A DNA stretch of 64,000 bases. It comes from Saprospiraceae bacterium. Its GTDB lineage: Bacteria > Bacteroidota > Bacteroidia > Chitinophagales > Saprospiraceae. Below the pieces are notes generated by a model that did no database searches, was not told the origin of the DNA, and worked only from the letters and a program-made list of their open reading frames with translations. Below, piece after piece: positions 18,307-28,192 of this stretch. A program made the translations under genes and the position numbers. Every line of letters begins with the position of its first letter. Positions within the stretch are counted from its first letter, which is position 1. The stretch spans positions 1 through 64,000 of the forward strand of contig JADKFC010000004.1 of the NCBI GenBank assembly GCA_016717655.1, in the 5' to 3' direction.

Positions 18307-19890
18307 CTATTTAAATTGGCCTGCCACTTCCGAAGCCAGTGTTTTAATGGTATTCAGGTCAGCATCATCCAATTTACCTACTCTGAAGTTTTCCAAAACC
18401 TGTGGGAAGGTCTGCTCCAAAGAAGTGAGGAATGATTCTTCAAACTGTCTTACCTTGTTTACTGGCACGTCTTTCAACAAGCCCTGGGTTCCAAGGTAGA
18501 TGATAGCCACCTGCTTTTCTACAGATACTGGAGAATACTGAGGTTGTTTCAGGATTTCCACGTTTCTCTTTCCTTTTTCCAGGATCGACTGGGTAGCCGC
18601 ATCCAGGTCAGAACCAAATTTTGCAAATGCCTCCAATTCTCTGTATTGTGCCTGATCCAATTTCAAAGTACCGGCAACCTTTTTCATGGATTTGATCTGC
18701 GCAGATCCACCCACCCTGGATACAGAGATACCTACGTTGATCGCCGGACGAATACCCGCATTGAACAGGTTGGATTCGAGGAAGATCTGACCGTCGGTGA
18801 TGGAGATCACGTTGGTTGGGATGTAAGCAGAAACGTCACCCGCTTGTGTTTCAATGATAGGCAAGGCTGTCAATGATCCACCACCTTTAACCAAGCCTGA
18901 TTTTTTCAATGAATCCGGAAGGTCGTTCATGTTTTGAGCAATGCTATCGTTGGCAATGACCTTGGCCGCACGCTCCAACAAACGAGAGTGGAGGTAGAAT
19001 ACGTCTCCAGGGTAAGCTTCCCTTCCTGGTGGACGTCTCAACAACAATGATACCTCACGGTAAGCTACCGCTTGTTTTGACAAGTCATCATAGATGATCA
19101 AAGCCGGACGGCCTGTATCTCTGAAAAACTCTCCAATGGAAGCACCCGCAAATGGAGCATAAAATTGAAGTGGAGCTGGATCTGAAGCCGCTGCTGAAAC
19201 AACGGTAGTATATGCCATCGCACCATTGTCTTCAAGGGTTTTTACCACTTGAGCAACGGTTGATGCTTTTTGTCCCGAGGCTACGTAGATACAAAAAACC
19301 GGTTCACCTCTGTCGAAAAATTCTTTTTGATTGATGATGGTATCTACAGCAATAGCGGTCTTACCTGTTTGTCTGTCACCAATAATCAACTCACGCTGGC
19401 CCCTTCCGATTGGAATCATAGAGTCAATCGCTTTGATACCTGTTTGAAGTGGTTCGGTTACCGGCTGACGGTAGATAACACCTGGCGCTTTGCGCTCAAG
19501 GGGCATCTCATACCTTGTACCGGAAATAGGACCCTTACCGTCGATTGGTTGACCCAATGGGTTTACTACACGACCCACAAAGCCCTCTCCAACCTGGATG
19601 GATGCAATTCTTCCCAACCTTCTCACTGTAGAGCCTTCTTTGATTCCGTCGCCGGGACCCAACAATACCACACCGACATTGTCTTCTTCAAGGTTCAATA
19701 CGATAGCCTGAACTCCGGTTTCGAATTCTACCAATTCTCCGGCCTGTGCTTTGGTTAAGCCATAAACCCTGGCAATACCATCACCTACCTGAAGTACAGA
19801 TCCTACTTCTTCCAGTTCTGCCTGTGATTTGAATCCTGACAATTGTTGCTTGAGGATTGCTGAAATTTCATCTGGTTTTACATCCACCAT
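18307..19890 (-). CDS. atpA: F-type ATP synthase alpha subunit
   Basis: 527 residues; the non-catalytic nucleotide-binding subunit of F1. Walker A is GDRQTGKTAIAVD at about residue 170 and the family signature PAINVGISVSRVGGSAQ is present. The N-terminal beta barrel carries GDGIARVYGL. Length and motifs are normal and no indel is seen. It follows atpH with a 30-nt gap. Confidence 0.98.
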   Translation of the reverse strand: MVDVKPDEISAILKQQLSGFKSQAELEEVGSVLQVGDGIARVYGLTKAQAGELVEFETGVQAIVLNLEEDNVGVVLLGPGDGIKEGSTVRRLGRIASIQVGEGFVGRVVNPLGQPIDGKGPISGTRYEMPLERKAPGVIYRQPVTEPLQTGIKAIDSMIPIGRGQRELIIGDRQTGKTAIAVDTIINQKEFFDRGEPVFCIYVASGQKASTVAQVVKTLEDNGAMAYTTVVSAAASDPAPLQFYAPFAGASIGEFFRDTGRPALIIYDDLSKQAVAYREVSLLLRRPPGREAYPGDVFYLHSRLLERAAKVIANDSIAQNMNDLPDSLKKSGLVKGGGSLTALPIIETQAGDVSAYIPTNVISITDGQIFLESNLFNAGIRPAINVGISVSRVGGSAQIKSMKKVAGTLKLDQAQYRELEAFAKFGSDLDAATQSILEKGKRNVEILKQPQYSPVSVEKQVAIIYLGTQGLLKDVPVNKVRQFEESFLTSLEQTFPQVLENFRVGKLDDADLNTIKTLASEVAGQFK

Positions 19891-19920
19891 CTTACAAAAT
19901 TTTATACTGAGTTATTGTTT

Positions 19921-20481
19921 TTAAAATTCTTTGATATAGTCTTTATTATCCACGCTTTTGCGGATTTGCTTTAATTTATATGCGATGCTGTTGTCATACA
20001 GCTTATCTCCAATTTGAAGAACAAAACCACCAATGATATCGGGATTGGTCTTGGTGATTATTTCTACATCTTTGGCGGTTTCTTCACTGGCAAGCAGCCT
20101 GGTTTTGATGTCAGACAAGTTGCCCGCATCAACCGGTGTGGCAGTGGTGAGGGTTACCGTTGTAAGCCCGATTAACTTTTTGTATTGGGTTACAAATTCT
20201 CTGCCTATTTCCGGTAAATAAGTTTCCCTTCCTTTTCTCAAAACGATGTTGAAAAAAGCATTGGTCAACTTATTGAACCTGGCTCCAAAAAGCACTTCAA
20301 ATACACTTTCCTTTTTGGTGGCATTGATGATAGGACTCTTCAATAAAAGATAGAGGTCTCTGTTCTCCACCATTTTCACAAAGGTCTCAATATCGGATTT
20401 AACGGCTTCCAATACATTTTGCTCAACCGCGAGGTCAAGTAATGATTTGGCATACCTTGTGGCAATTCTGTTGACAGACAT
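19921..20481 (-). CDS. atpH: F-type ATP synthase delta subunit
   Basis: 186 residues; the peripheral-stalk connector on top of F1. N-terminal IATRYAKSLLDLAVEQ is the usual helix, and the C-terminal part has TKTNPDIIGGFVLQIGDKLYDNSI, the conserved OSCP/delta segment. It starts 4 nt after the atpF stop, so translation is probably coupled. Confidence 0.95.
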   Translation of the reverse strand: MSVNRIATRYAKSLLDLAVEQNVLEAVKSDIETFVKMVENRDLYLLLKSPIINATKKESVFEVLFGARFNKLTNAFFNIVLRKGRETYLPEIGREFVTQYKKLIGLTTVTLTTATPVDAGNLSDIKTRLLASEETAKDVEIITKTNPDIIGGFVLQIGDKLYDNSIAYKLKQIRKSVDNKDYIKEF

Positions 20482-20485
20482 GGTC

Positions 20486-20998
20486 TTAGTTTAAGTTGAA
20501 TTCGTCAACCAATTTTTTCACATAGGCCTCGTGATCTGCCTGTCCTTTCAGCTGCTGACGAACCAGTTTCTCGGCAATTTCAATGGCCATACCCCCAACC
20601 TGGGTTTTGATTTCTGCTATGGCTGCTTTCTTTTGATTTTCAATCTCATTCCTGGCAGCAGCAACAATCTTAGAAGCCTCTTCCTTAGCCTTCTCTTTGG
20701 CCTCGTTGATGGTTTGATTTTTGATCTCTTTGGCTTCCTGAAGAATTTTTGCTTTTTCTTCTCTGGCCTCAGCCATTATTTTTTCGTTTTGTGCCTTCAA
20801 GGTAGCCATCTCTTCTTTGGCACTCTTAGCGGAATCAAGGGCATTTTGAATATCTGCCTCTCTTTGTTCCAACGCTCTGGCAATAGGTTTGAAGGCAAAC
20901 TTGCCCATGATAACCCAAAAGAGAACAAAGATCACCAATGACCAAATGGCAAGTCCCGGTGTAGGTTGAAAAGGGGTGAAACTTAATAAGACAAACAT
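20486..20998 (-). CDS. atpF: F-type ATP synthase b subunit
   Basis: 170 residues; the peripheral stalk. One membrane helix near the N-terminus (GLAIWSLVIFVLFWVIMGKF, about residues 15-34) is followed by a long charged coiled coil rich in Ala, Glu and Lys (about 45-150). The ATG at 20998 lies 91 nt downstream of the atpE stop, the largest gap in the operon, and this gap holds a strong stem-loop. Confidence 0.95.
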   Translation of the reverse strand: MFVLLSFTPFQPTPGLAIWSLVIFVLFWVIMGKFAFKPIARALEQREADIQNALDSAKSAKEEMATLKAQNEKIMAEAREEKAKILQEAKEIKNQTINEAKEKAKEEASKIVAAARNEIENQKKAAIAEIKTQVGGMAIEIAEKLVRQQLKGQADHEAYVKKLVDEFNLN

Positions 20999-21029
20999 GT
21001 GTATGATGTTGTTTTAGGTTTTTTAATGG

Positions 21030-21069
21030 AAAACAGACCGCTCCGCCAACCGCATTGCCGGTCTGTTTT
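21030..21069. promoter_or_regulatory. Intercistronic stem-loop between atpE and atpF
   Basis: Perfect 11-bp arms (AAAACAGACCG at 21030-21040 and its complement at 21059-21069) enclose an 18-nt GC-rich loop. On the minus transcript the hairpin is followed by CC and a short T run, so it could be a weak terminator or an RNase barrier after atpE. This fits the need for many c subunits per complex, but is inference. Confidence 0.6.
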
Positions 21070-21089
21070 TTCTTGGGTTGAAGGCCTTC

Positions 21090-21296
21090 TTACTTTACGA
21101 AGATTGAAAGTAGGATGGCAATCAGGGCTGCACCTTCTACGAAGGCGGCCATCAGGATCATACCTGAACGGATGTCTCCGGATGCTTCTGGCTGACGGGC
21201 AATGGCTTCCATTGCTTTTCCACCTACCTGACCAATTCCGATTCCAGCTCCGATTACGGCCAGACCTGCTCCAACTGCTGCTAATGTTCCAGTCAT
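21090..21296 (-). CDS. atpE: F-type ATP synthase c subunit
   Basis: 68 residues; two membrane helices forming the rotor ring. Helix 1 has GAGLAVIGAGIGIGQVGGKA, the loop is ARQPEASGDIR, and helix 2 has the ion-carrying Glu in AAFVEGAAL. A Gln in helix 1 recalls Na+-type rings, but the Glu is followed by Gly and not Ser/Thr, so proton coupling is more likely. Gap to atpB is 35 nt. Confidence 0.96.
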   Translation of the reverse strand: MTGTLAAVGAGLAVIGAGIGIGQVGGKAMEAIARQPEASGDIRSGMILMAAFVEGAALIAILLSIFVK

Positions 21297-21331
21297 TTGT
21301 TTAAATTATTTGAATGATAAATATATTCTAA

Positions 21332-22660
21332 TTAATGGTGTGCATGTGCATGGTCGTCACCATGGTGTGCATCCTCAATGGCAGCTCCAATATAAGAGGC
21401 TGTCAAAATGGTAAATACAAAAGCCTGTACAAAGGCCACGATCAACTCTATGGCCATCATAAACAAGGTAAGTGGTATGGCCATGGCGGTACCAATGGCA
21501 CCTCCCGACATACTTTCTCCCGATTTACCAAAAATAAAAATCAAGCCAATGAAACTTAAGATGGCTATGTGTCCGGCAGAAATGTTTCCGGCCAAACGAA
21601 GCGTCAGGGTCAGTGGTTTGATGAACAATGACATAAATTCTACGCCCGCCAGCAAAATTTTTACCGGTACCGGTACACCCGGCATCCAGAAAATGTGCTG
21701 CCAGTAGTGTTTGTTGCCATTGATGTTGACAATCACAAACACGACCAGAGCTATGATCATGGTTACTGACAAGTTGCCCGTTACGTTGACACTTCCCAAA
21801 AAGGGAACCTGACCAAACAGGTTTAAGCCCAAAACGAAAAAGAAGATACTCATCAGCAAGGGCAGGTACTTCATGTACTTGTCTTTACCGATAAAAGGAA
21901 TGGCCACCTCGTCTCTGATGTACATAAACATGGTTTCCAAAACATTTTGAACTCCCTTTGGACTTGTGTTTGGGTTGGTTTTATAAGCCTTCGCTGCTTT
22001 AAAAAAGAAAAATCCAAGCAGCAGGGCCACCAGGATCATTGACATTACATTTTTGGTGATTGAGTAGTCTTGGAAAGGGGTAACACCTCCACCCAAAACG
22101 CCACCATCCAAGGTGGTTCTGGCATCCAATCTGTATTCATTTGCACCAATGGTGGCAAAATATACATCAACGGGCTTGCCGTCTTTTTCTTCTATCTTAT
22201 GGATAAATCTCTCTACTTCTGCTTCTTCTTGATTGTAGGCCGGGTCTGCAATGCGAAAAACACTGCCGTGGTGCATTACATATTTTTTATACGCCATGTG
22301 GCCATCTTCGTGGTGGCCGGGGTGAAATTTACTGGATAAAAATACATCCCATCCTTCTGAGGGAGCATAAAGAATCATGGGTAGTGGAATCCTTACAAAA
22401 TCCAGGATGCTGTAAACATTGGCGTCGCTAATGTGGTGAATGGCTGTTGCGGCGGGATCGTATTCTGCATGACCATGTCCTTCCGCAGCGTGTGCTTCTG
22501 TGCCGTGAGAGTCTGAATCTACAGCTTGCGCTTCAGGAGCATGTGAAGCGTCCTGGGTGTGCATCAGGGTGTCGGTACCATGACGGGTAGGGGCCTGTGC
22601 GGACGCAGAAATCGCGAAAAACAGGGCAAATATTAGTTGGAAAATATGTTTTTGGCTCAT
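21332..22660 (-). CDS. atpB: F-type ATP synthase a subunit with signal peptide and His-rich N-terminal extension
   Basis: 442 residues from ATG 22660; the in-frame ATG at 22732 lies upstream of the signal peptide and of a promoter-like box, so it is rejected. The N-terminus has a signal peptide (FQLIFALFFAISASAQ), then about 120 periplasmic residues rich in His, Asp and Glu, then the usual membrane helices. The essential Arg lies in LTLRLAGNISAGH. The C-terminus ends in a second His-rich tail (DAHHGDDHAHAHH). An extended AtpB with signal peptide is seen in Bacteroidota; the His-rich stretches may bind metal or protons, which is inference. Confidence 0.95.
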   Translation of the reverse strand: MSQKHIFQLIFALFFAISASAQAPTRHGTDTLMHTQDASHAPEAQAVDSDSHGTEAHAAEGHGHAEYDPAATAIHHISDANVYSILDFVRIPLPMILYAPSEGWDVFLSSKFHPGHHEDGHMAYKKYVMHHGSVFRIADPAYNQEEAEVERFIHKIEEKDGKPVDVYFATIGANEYRLDARTTLDGGVLGGGVTPFQDYSITKNVMSMILVALLLGFFFFKAAKAYKTNPNTSPKGVQNVLETMFMYIRDEVAIPFIGKDKYMKYLPLLMSIFFFVLGLNLFGQVPFLGSVNVTGNLSVTMIIALVVFVIVNINGNKHYWQHIFWMPGVPVPVKILLAGVEFMSLFIKPLTLTLRLAGNISAGHIAILSFIGLIFIFGKSGESMSGGAIGTAMAIPLTLFMMAIELIVAFVQAFVFTILTASYIGAAIEDAHHGDDHAHAHH

Positions 22661-22689
22661 GATCTTCGATGGGTCTTGCAAAACGTGGG

Positions 22690-22697
22690 CAAAGGTA
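22690..22697 (-). promoter_or_regulatory. Candidate promoter of the atp operon (TACCTTTG)
   Basis: On the minus strand a TAnnTTTG box lies 29 nt before the atpB ATG. A TTTG occurs 15 nt further upstream (22713-22716), somewhat closer than usual for the -33 element. Confidence 0.45.
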
Positions 22698-22895
22698 AGC
22701 AGAATTTTCCTCCAAAAAAAAGAAAACAACAAAATATTGTGTCGATTTTCGTCGATAAAAGATTGGTAACTAAACGGTTAAATTTAGAAAGAAGGGATTT
22801 GCAGAATAAAATTTTGAGAAACACTGGTTTTCAAACAGTCCTCCCTTGAATTTGCTAAAAACATAAAACTTGTGTGGCAAATTTTATATCGCGAC

Positions 22896-24117
22896 CTATT
22901 TTTTACCACCCCTTGGTTTGCCTTTCATATTTCTGCCTCCGCCCCTCGGACCCATGGGTCTGCGCTGGCGAATGGGCTTCCATTCAGGGGCTTCTCCCAT
23001 TTCAGGAGGTACGGGTATTTTGGTGATGGTGGCCTCAATCAGCGCTTCGATCTGGGCAAAGTCAAACATATCTTTTTCGTTGATAAAGGTTAGCGCCACT
23101 CCCGTGGTATCGGCCCGCGCTGTACGGCCCACCCTGTGCACATAATCTTCTGCATTTTTGGGCACATCGTAATTAATGACCAGGTTGATGTCTTTGATGT
23201 CAATGCCCCTGCTCAACACATCGGTTGCCACCAGGATTCGGGTTTGTTTGGAACGAAACCTGCCCAACACATCCTCTCTTTCCTGCTGCTCCAGGTCTGA
23301 AGAAACGCCCTCTGCCGCAATCTTGTGTTTGCGAAGGGATTGTAAAATGGTGTTAACGTTCTTTTTAGTTGAGCTAAAGATCAAAATACTCTTATAAGTA
23401 GGCTTGTCTGCTATTAGCTGGGTCAACAGCGGTGTTTTTTTGGTGGTCATGACAGATGTATGCAGCCTGCAATACACCCTCTGCCGGCTTGGAAATCGAC
23501 AAGGTAATTTCAAACGGGTCTTTGAGCAACCGGTGCGAGAGCTCCCTGATCTTGGGGGGCATGGTGGCGCTGAAAAGCAGGTTTTGGCGTTCCTTGGGTA
23601 GGTGGGATATGATTTTATTGATGTCGTCTCTAAAACCCATGTCCATCATCCTGTCTGCCTCATCTAAGATAAGGTACTTGATGTGTTCGAGCTTAACATG
23701 GCCCAGGTTGAGGTAAGAAATGAGCTTGCCCGGTGTGGCTACAATAATGTCAACACCCGAGATCAAAGCCTTTTTCTGTTGATCCCAGTTAGAACCATCT
23801 CCACCACCATAGACAGGTAGGGAGTGTATTCCCAAAAAATAGCCAAAACCCTCAATTTGCTGGTCAATCTGGATGGCCAATTCACGTGTTGGCACTATGA
23901 TCATGGCGCCCCTGTCTCTGTTTTCACTGAGTAGTTGCAAAAGCGGAATGGTAAAGGCCCCTGTCTTGCCTGTCCCGGTTTGTGCACATGCAATCAGGTC
24001 CCGACCCTGGAGAATGGCTGGGATAGCCTGCTCCTGGATGGGTGTTGCCTGTTCAAAACCCATATATGATAGTGCTTCCAGTAGTTGGTCGTGTAATCCT
24101 AATTCTTCAAAAGTCAT
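22896..24117 (-). CDS. DEAD-box RNA helicase (RhlE-like), frameshifted
   Basis: One helicase of about 406 residues split at an A7 run (minus strand; 23435-23441). Upstream frame: Q motif (FEELGLHDQLLEAL...ATPIQEQAIPAIL), ACAQTGTGKTGAF (Walker A), PTRELAIQI, ATPGKL, DEAD at LILDEADRMMDMGF and SAT in LLFSATMPP. Downstream frame: ILIFSSTKKNVN, TRILVATDVLSRGID and YVHRVGRTARA, then a Gly/Arg-rich tail (MGPRGGGRNMKGKPRGGKK). Six A instead of seven restores a seamless protein. A programmed -1 shift at A AAA AAA gives the wrong frame. Function would be RNA remodelling such as ribosome assembly or cold adaptation. Confidence 0.93.
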
Positions 24118-24497
24118 TTGAATATGTGTCTAAAATTGGCTGCAAAGCTACTTCATTTTTTAAGCATCCCCGCATCATTGCCAATTTTATCCGAGCATCC
24201 GGTGTCGGAGCATCCGGCACCTGTCCCTATGATAGCGAAGCTGTTGCAGGGAATGGGGTATCCGGCAGCCGAGCCTCTGTAACTGAGCGATTTTTGCGTA
24301 GTAAAAAAATTTATCAGCAGATTGATTTAGCGAAAACTTCGACAAAGCTCAGCTTTGCTTGGATTTGGAATTTTCAATTTTCAATTTTCTTACCTCATGG
24401 GGTACCTCATACTTACTGCGAAGCCCAGACTTAACGCAAAGCATCCACTGGCCATCATAGGACCTGAATCTCTATTCATCCATAAATCTCTTCACTT
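24118..24497. other. Non-coding gap between flotillin and helicase genes
   Basis: About 380 bp without a supportable gene. It holds a short direct repeat GAGCATCCGG (twice near 24192-24215) and imperfect GC-rich hairpins around 24240-24280. Frames across it have no family signal. No convincing promoter is seen on either strand. Confidence 0.5.
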
Positions 24498-25988
24498 CTA
24501 CGACTCTCCCTCTTCCTTCTTCTCTTCCCCTTTCAAATACGTAGGTAGATTCAAGCCGGCCATATTAAAAAGATCATTCAACGGTGGGACCGTTTTCATC
24601 ATGCCTGAAACAAAGTTGGCGGTGGTACCATTTTCTCCGCCTCCTTGCCCAGAGTCCCAAACGGTGATTTTATCGATTTTGATATTTTTAACGGCTTCTA
24701 CCTGGGTTTTCACCAATTCCGGTAGTTTTTCAATCAAAAGGAGTTGGAATGCCTTGCCTGGATCGCCACCTGCTGCTTTGACCACCTGCTCATAACCTTC
24801 CGCCTGTTTGGTCAAAATTTCCAGCAAACCCTTGGCTTCTGCTTCCATCTTGGCAAAGATGGCGTCAGCCTCTCCTTTCGCATTTTCACGGATGCGTTCT
24901 GCATTGGCCTGTGCTTCGATGATGGCTCGTTGTTTGGCTATTTCTGCCGGAATCACTACGTTGGCAATCTGGGTAGATCTTTCTCTTTCTGACCTTGCCA
25001 GCTCGGCCTTTTGTTCTGCCAGGTAAGCTTCTTCCAGCGCCCGCGCCTGCTGCACTTTTTCTGCTGTGATGGCCACACGCAGGGCCTCTGCCTCTTTTTC
25101 CCGCCGGAGAGCATCGGAGGCGGCTATATTGATTTTGGCAGCGTTTTCACCCTGCACCGCAATGGCGTTGGCCTCCGAAGTTTTGACCCTGGTATCTCTT
25201 TCTGCTTCTGCCTTACCAATGGACTCTTCCTTGTGCGCAGAGGCTATGCTGATTTCCCTGTCTTTTTGGGTCATGGCAATCTTTACGTCTCTGTCTCTAT
25301 GGGTCTCGGCAATGCTCGTATCTCGCTCCCGGTCTGCCATGGCCTTTCCGGTTTCCCCTATTTTTTCCTGCTCTGCTACGCTGATCTTTGCCTCGTTGAT
25401 GGCTTTTGCCGCTGCTTCTTTACCCAATGCCTCAATGTAACCGCTTTCGTCTTTGATGTCGGTTACGTTGACGTTGATCAATTTCAAACCGATCTTTTTG
25501 AGTTCTGTATCTACGTTTTTAGAAATGTTATCCAAAAATTTATCCCGGTCAGAGTTGATTTCTTCGATGGTCATGGTGGCTATTACCAACCTCAGTTGGC
25601 CAAAAAGGATGTCTTTGGATAGTTCCTGGATCTGCTCGGGCGCCAAACCCAAAAGTCTTTCTGCCGCATTGTTCATGCTGTCAATTTCGGTAGAAATGGC
25701 AATGGTAAATCTACATGGCACGTCTACCCTGATGTTTTGACGGCTCAAGGCATTGGTCAAATTGGCCTCAATGGAGATGGGCTTTAAATCCAGGTAAGCA
25801 TAATCCTGAATGACCGGCCAGATAAAGGCACCGCCGCCGTGAATACACTTGGCTGAAGTGCCTCCTGTCTTTCCATATACGACCAGAATTTTGTCAGACG
25901 GACATCTTTTGTACCTCGACACAAGGGCTGCGATGGTCACAAAGACGACCACCACCAAAACTAAAATACTAATAAGTGGAGTTATCAT
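24498..25988 (-). CDS. Flotillin family membrane scaffold protein
   Basis: 496 residues. One N-terminal membrane helix (PLISILVLVVVVFVTIAALVS) is followed by a PHB/SPFH domain (KCIHGGGAFIWPVIQDYAYL; VDVPCRFTIAIST) and a long coiled coil rich in Ala/Glu with repeated EA/KA and DR-type heptads. AEGYEQVVKAAGGDPGKAFQLLLIEKLPEL near the C-terminus is the conserved flotillin end. It probably forms membrane microdomains with the NfeD-like protein made from the upstream gene. The gap between them is 24 nt. Confidence 0.95.
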   Translation of the reverse strand: MITPLISILVLVVVVFVTIAALVSRYKRCPSDKILVVYGKTGGTSAKCIHGGGAFIWPVIQDYAYLDLKPISIEANLTNALSRQNIRVDVPCRFTIAISTEIDSMNNAAERLLGLAPEQIQELSKDILFGQLRLVIATMTIEEINSDRDKFLDNISKNVDTELKKIGLKLINVNVTDIKDESGYIEALGKEAAAKAINEAKISVAEQEKIGETGKAMADRERDTSIAETHRDRDVKIAMTQKDREISIASAHKEESIGKAEAERDTRVKTSEANAIAVQGENAAKINIAASDALRREKEAEALRVAITAEKVQQARALEEAYLAEQKAELARSERERSTQIANVVIPAEIAKQRAIIEAQANAERIRENAKGEADAIFAKMEAEAKGLLEILTKQAEGYEQVVKAAGGDPGKAFQLLLIEKLPELVKTQVEAVKNIKIDKITVWDSGQGGGENGTTANFVSGMMKTVPPLNDLFNMAGLNLPTYLKGEEKKEEGES

Positions 25989-26012
25989 AGGTTTTTAAAT
26001 TTTATTGATCAA

Positions 26013-26552
26013 CTATATTTTTTCAACTAATACCAAACTTGTATTTTCAATGTGCACAATGCGCACCGTACTTCCGGTTTGAATTTCAGCCGCCTCGGTG
26101 ATTGCATCCAGTTCATGTACGGTGCCTTTCACAGAAACCTGAATCTTACCCCTTCCTTCTCTGCTGCCAGGTATGCGCAAATAAACCGACGCCGTTGCAT
26201 GGAGGGTATCGTAAATATTAAAAGTATTGTCTTCTTCTAATTTGATAAATTGAGCAATGATCAGAAAAAACAAATAAACAAAGGCTGAACCCGCCAACAT
26301 GGCTACGCCGATCAGAATGGTTTTATTTTCTATGGTCTCGTAAAAGGAAATTCCCGTCCAGGAAAATCCGATCAGAAAGTTAATCAGGTTGCGAAAGGTA
26401 AATACATCCATGGGCCCGTCCAACGATACATCGTGGTCGTGGTCTACACCGACAAAGGTCAAAATACTTTGGATAATAAAGATCAGACTGACCGGCAGTG
26501 CTATGTACCACAATAACCTTAACAGGGGATCCGCGTTTTCGATGAATTCCAT
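26013..26552 (-). CDS. NfeD-like membrane protein, flotillin partner
   Basis: 179 residues with three to four membrane helices (about 12-32, 50-65, 75-102), then a soluble C-terminal domain (ATASVYLRIPGSREGRGKIQVSVKGTVHELDAI...IQTGSTVRIVHIENTSLVLV), which has the short beta-barrel pattern of the NfeD OB fold. NfeD-type genes are commonly paired with flotillin/stomatin genes, as here. The serine-protease part of full-length NfeD is missing, as in NfeD1b-type proteins. The promoter should lie in the 200-bp gap upstream; no clear box was found. Confidence 0.8.
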   Translation of the reverse strand: MEFIENADPLLRLLWYIALPVSLIFIIQSILTFVGVDHDHDVSLDGPMDVFTFRNLINFLIGFSWTGISFYETIENKTILIGVAMLAGSAFVYLFFLIIAQFIKLEEDNTFNIYDTLHATASVYLRIPGSREGRGKIQVSVKGTVHELDAITEAAEIQTGSTVRIVHIENTSLVLVEKI

Positions 26553-26754
26553 CTTTTACAATTTACAAACCGTAAGATAGCGAGTATTCAAATGCTCTAC
26601 AAACATTAATGTCCCAAAATCAGAATTTAATCGACGAGATCCGGCTATTTATACATGAAATAGTTTAAAAAGTCCTCAATCGCGCTGCTTCAAGATAAAA
26701 TTATCCATGCTCTGCCAAGAGTTCCGGGTTACCTTGAATTTTTGACTGAAAAAC

Positions 26755-28192
26755 CTATTGTTTAAGTATTAATTGACTTCCGAACATATTATTCGTTTCG
26801 TCATAAAACTTTAATATATATGCACCTCTTTGCCAGCTAGTGGTGTTTAGGTCGTTCACACCTAAAAAAGTAAAGATTTTGAGTCCCCCAATGGTGAATA
26901 CTTCAAGTTTGGGCACCTTGTTTTCAAAGACTAAATATTCCGAAGTGGGGTTTGGATATAAAAATAGTGAATTATTAATTTCATCATCAGTATTTACAAT
27001 ACATTTTGCTTCAACTTCTTCCAATTCACTACAATCAGAGCCGTTGCTTTCAATTACAATTTCATTTCGGGGAATAGCTGAAATTAAATTGCAAATTGCC
27101 TTGCTGTTGCAATAATCCAGGTTTGGATTTTTTGAAAGGACCAGAGAATTTCCATTATATTCACTGTAATCAAACAAAGACCCGGAAGTATTAGTAAAGT
27201 TGAGTTTAGTGAATTTTTCAGCAGCAGAATTCATTGAAAAATTGCAGTTGGTCAAGCCATCATTTTGAATAAATATCAGCTGTTTAATGGAGTCAAATGT
27301 GACAGAATCAAAATCAATGTTGCCTTTAATTTTGAACAAGCGTAAAGTGTTGATTTCATTTACATGCTTCAATTCCTTTAAATGGATATTGACCAAAGTA
27401 TTGTTAATGGTTAACCTGGATAATTGTCTAACCTGTTCAATGGGCTTCAAATTTTCCAGTGTATCAATACGTGACAAGAGAAAACTTCTCAAGTTTTTCA
27501 AATTTTGAAGTCCATTTAAATTTAACCTGGTTTTTATATTAGACAGACTCAATGAGTTTAAATCCTCCAATGACCTAAACGTAGTTAGGTCCTGCAATAG
27601 GTGACTATTGTTAATTTCTAAATTACTTATCTTTTTAAATTTATTGAAACCTTCCAAATGAATGGAACCCGATAAGGATGCCAAATAACCACCTGCCCTT
27701 AAATTATCGAATCCTTTTATTTTTGAATTCCCATCCTCAGGTAAGTCAATGCTCCATTGATAGATACTGTCAATATTATGAAGCCCTTCTATATAGAGTG
27801 ATTTGTCATTGTAGATCTCAAAACCATTCATCATTACTTTGGTTTGTTTCAGCACAATTAAGGTGTCAAGTATGTCATTTTCAGATACATAAAAATTATC
27901 GATGCTATCTAATGCTACATCGTTAAACAGTTCTACCTTTCTTAATTTTGGATTTTCTTATCCAAAATTCCCTTACTTTTTTTATCTGTTTTAATGGCGA
28001 AACATCCACAATGTCTCCGACGGTGTCTTTGACGATCACCACTCCTATGCTGGTGCATGCCGGATATTTTATGGAAAAACTATCTATTTGACTTTGACAT
28101 CTGAATTGGTATGCCAATAAATATGTTTCTTGGCCAAAACAAAAGACTGTTAAACTTACAAGTAAAAAAGTAATTGCAATTCTCATTTTCAA
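26755..28192 (-). CDS. T9SS-secreted leucine-rich repeat-like protein, frameshifted
   Basis: About 478 residues once the two frames are joined at an A4 run (minus; 27953-27956) by removing one A: FWIR continues as NPKLRKVELFNDVALDSI. The N-terminus has a signal peptide (IAITFLLVSLTVFCFGQ). The middle consists of irregular leucine-rich or L-domain-like repeats (LEINNSHLLQDL, SLSLSNIKTRLNL, LTINNTL). The C-terminus is a type A T9SS sorting domain (FLYPNPTSEYLVFENK...GAYILKFYDE), so it is exported by the type IX system and attached to or released from the surface. The downstream part also has a GTG at 27855 that a gene caller could take as start, but the continuous signal peptide favours the joined form. 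Confidence 0.8.

Noticed and set aside
21090..21296. Sodium-type c ring
   Set aside because: Although a Gln is present in helix 1, the ion-binding Glu is followed by Gly, not by the Ser/Thr needed for sodium coordination.
23435..23441. Programmed -1 ribosomal frameshift in the DEAD-box gene at A AAA AAA
   Set aside because: The C-terminal frame is reached by skipping one base (+1), not by slipping back one base, so the classical -1 mechanism does not fit.
24042..24434. 130-codon plus-strand gene between flotillin and helicase
   Set aside because: It begins antisense inside the helicase gene and has no domain, signal peptide or conserved motif.
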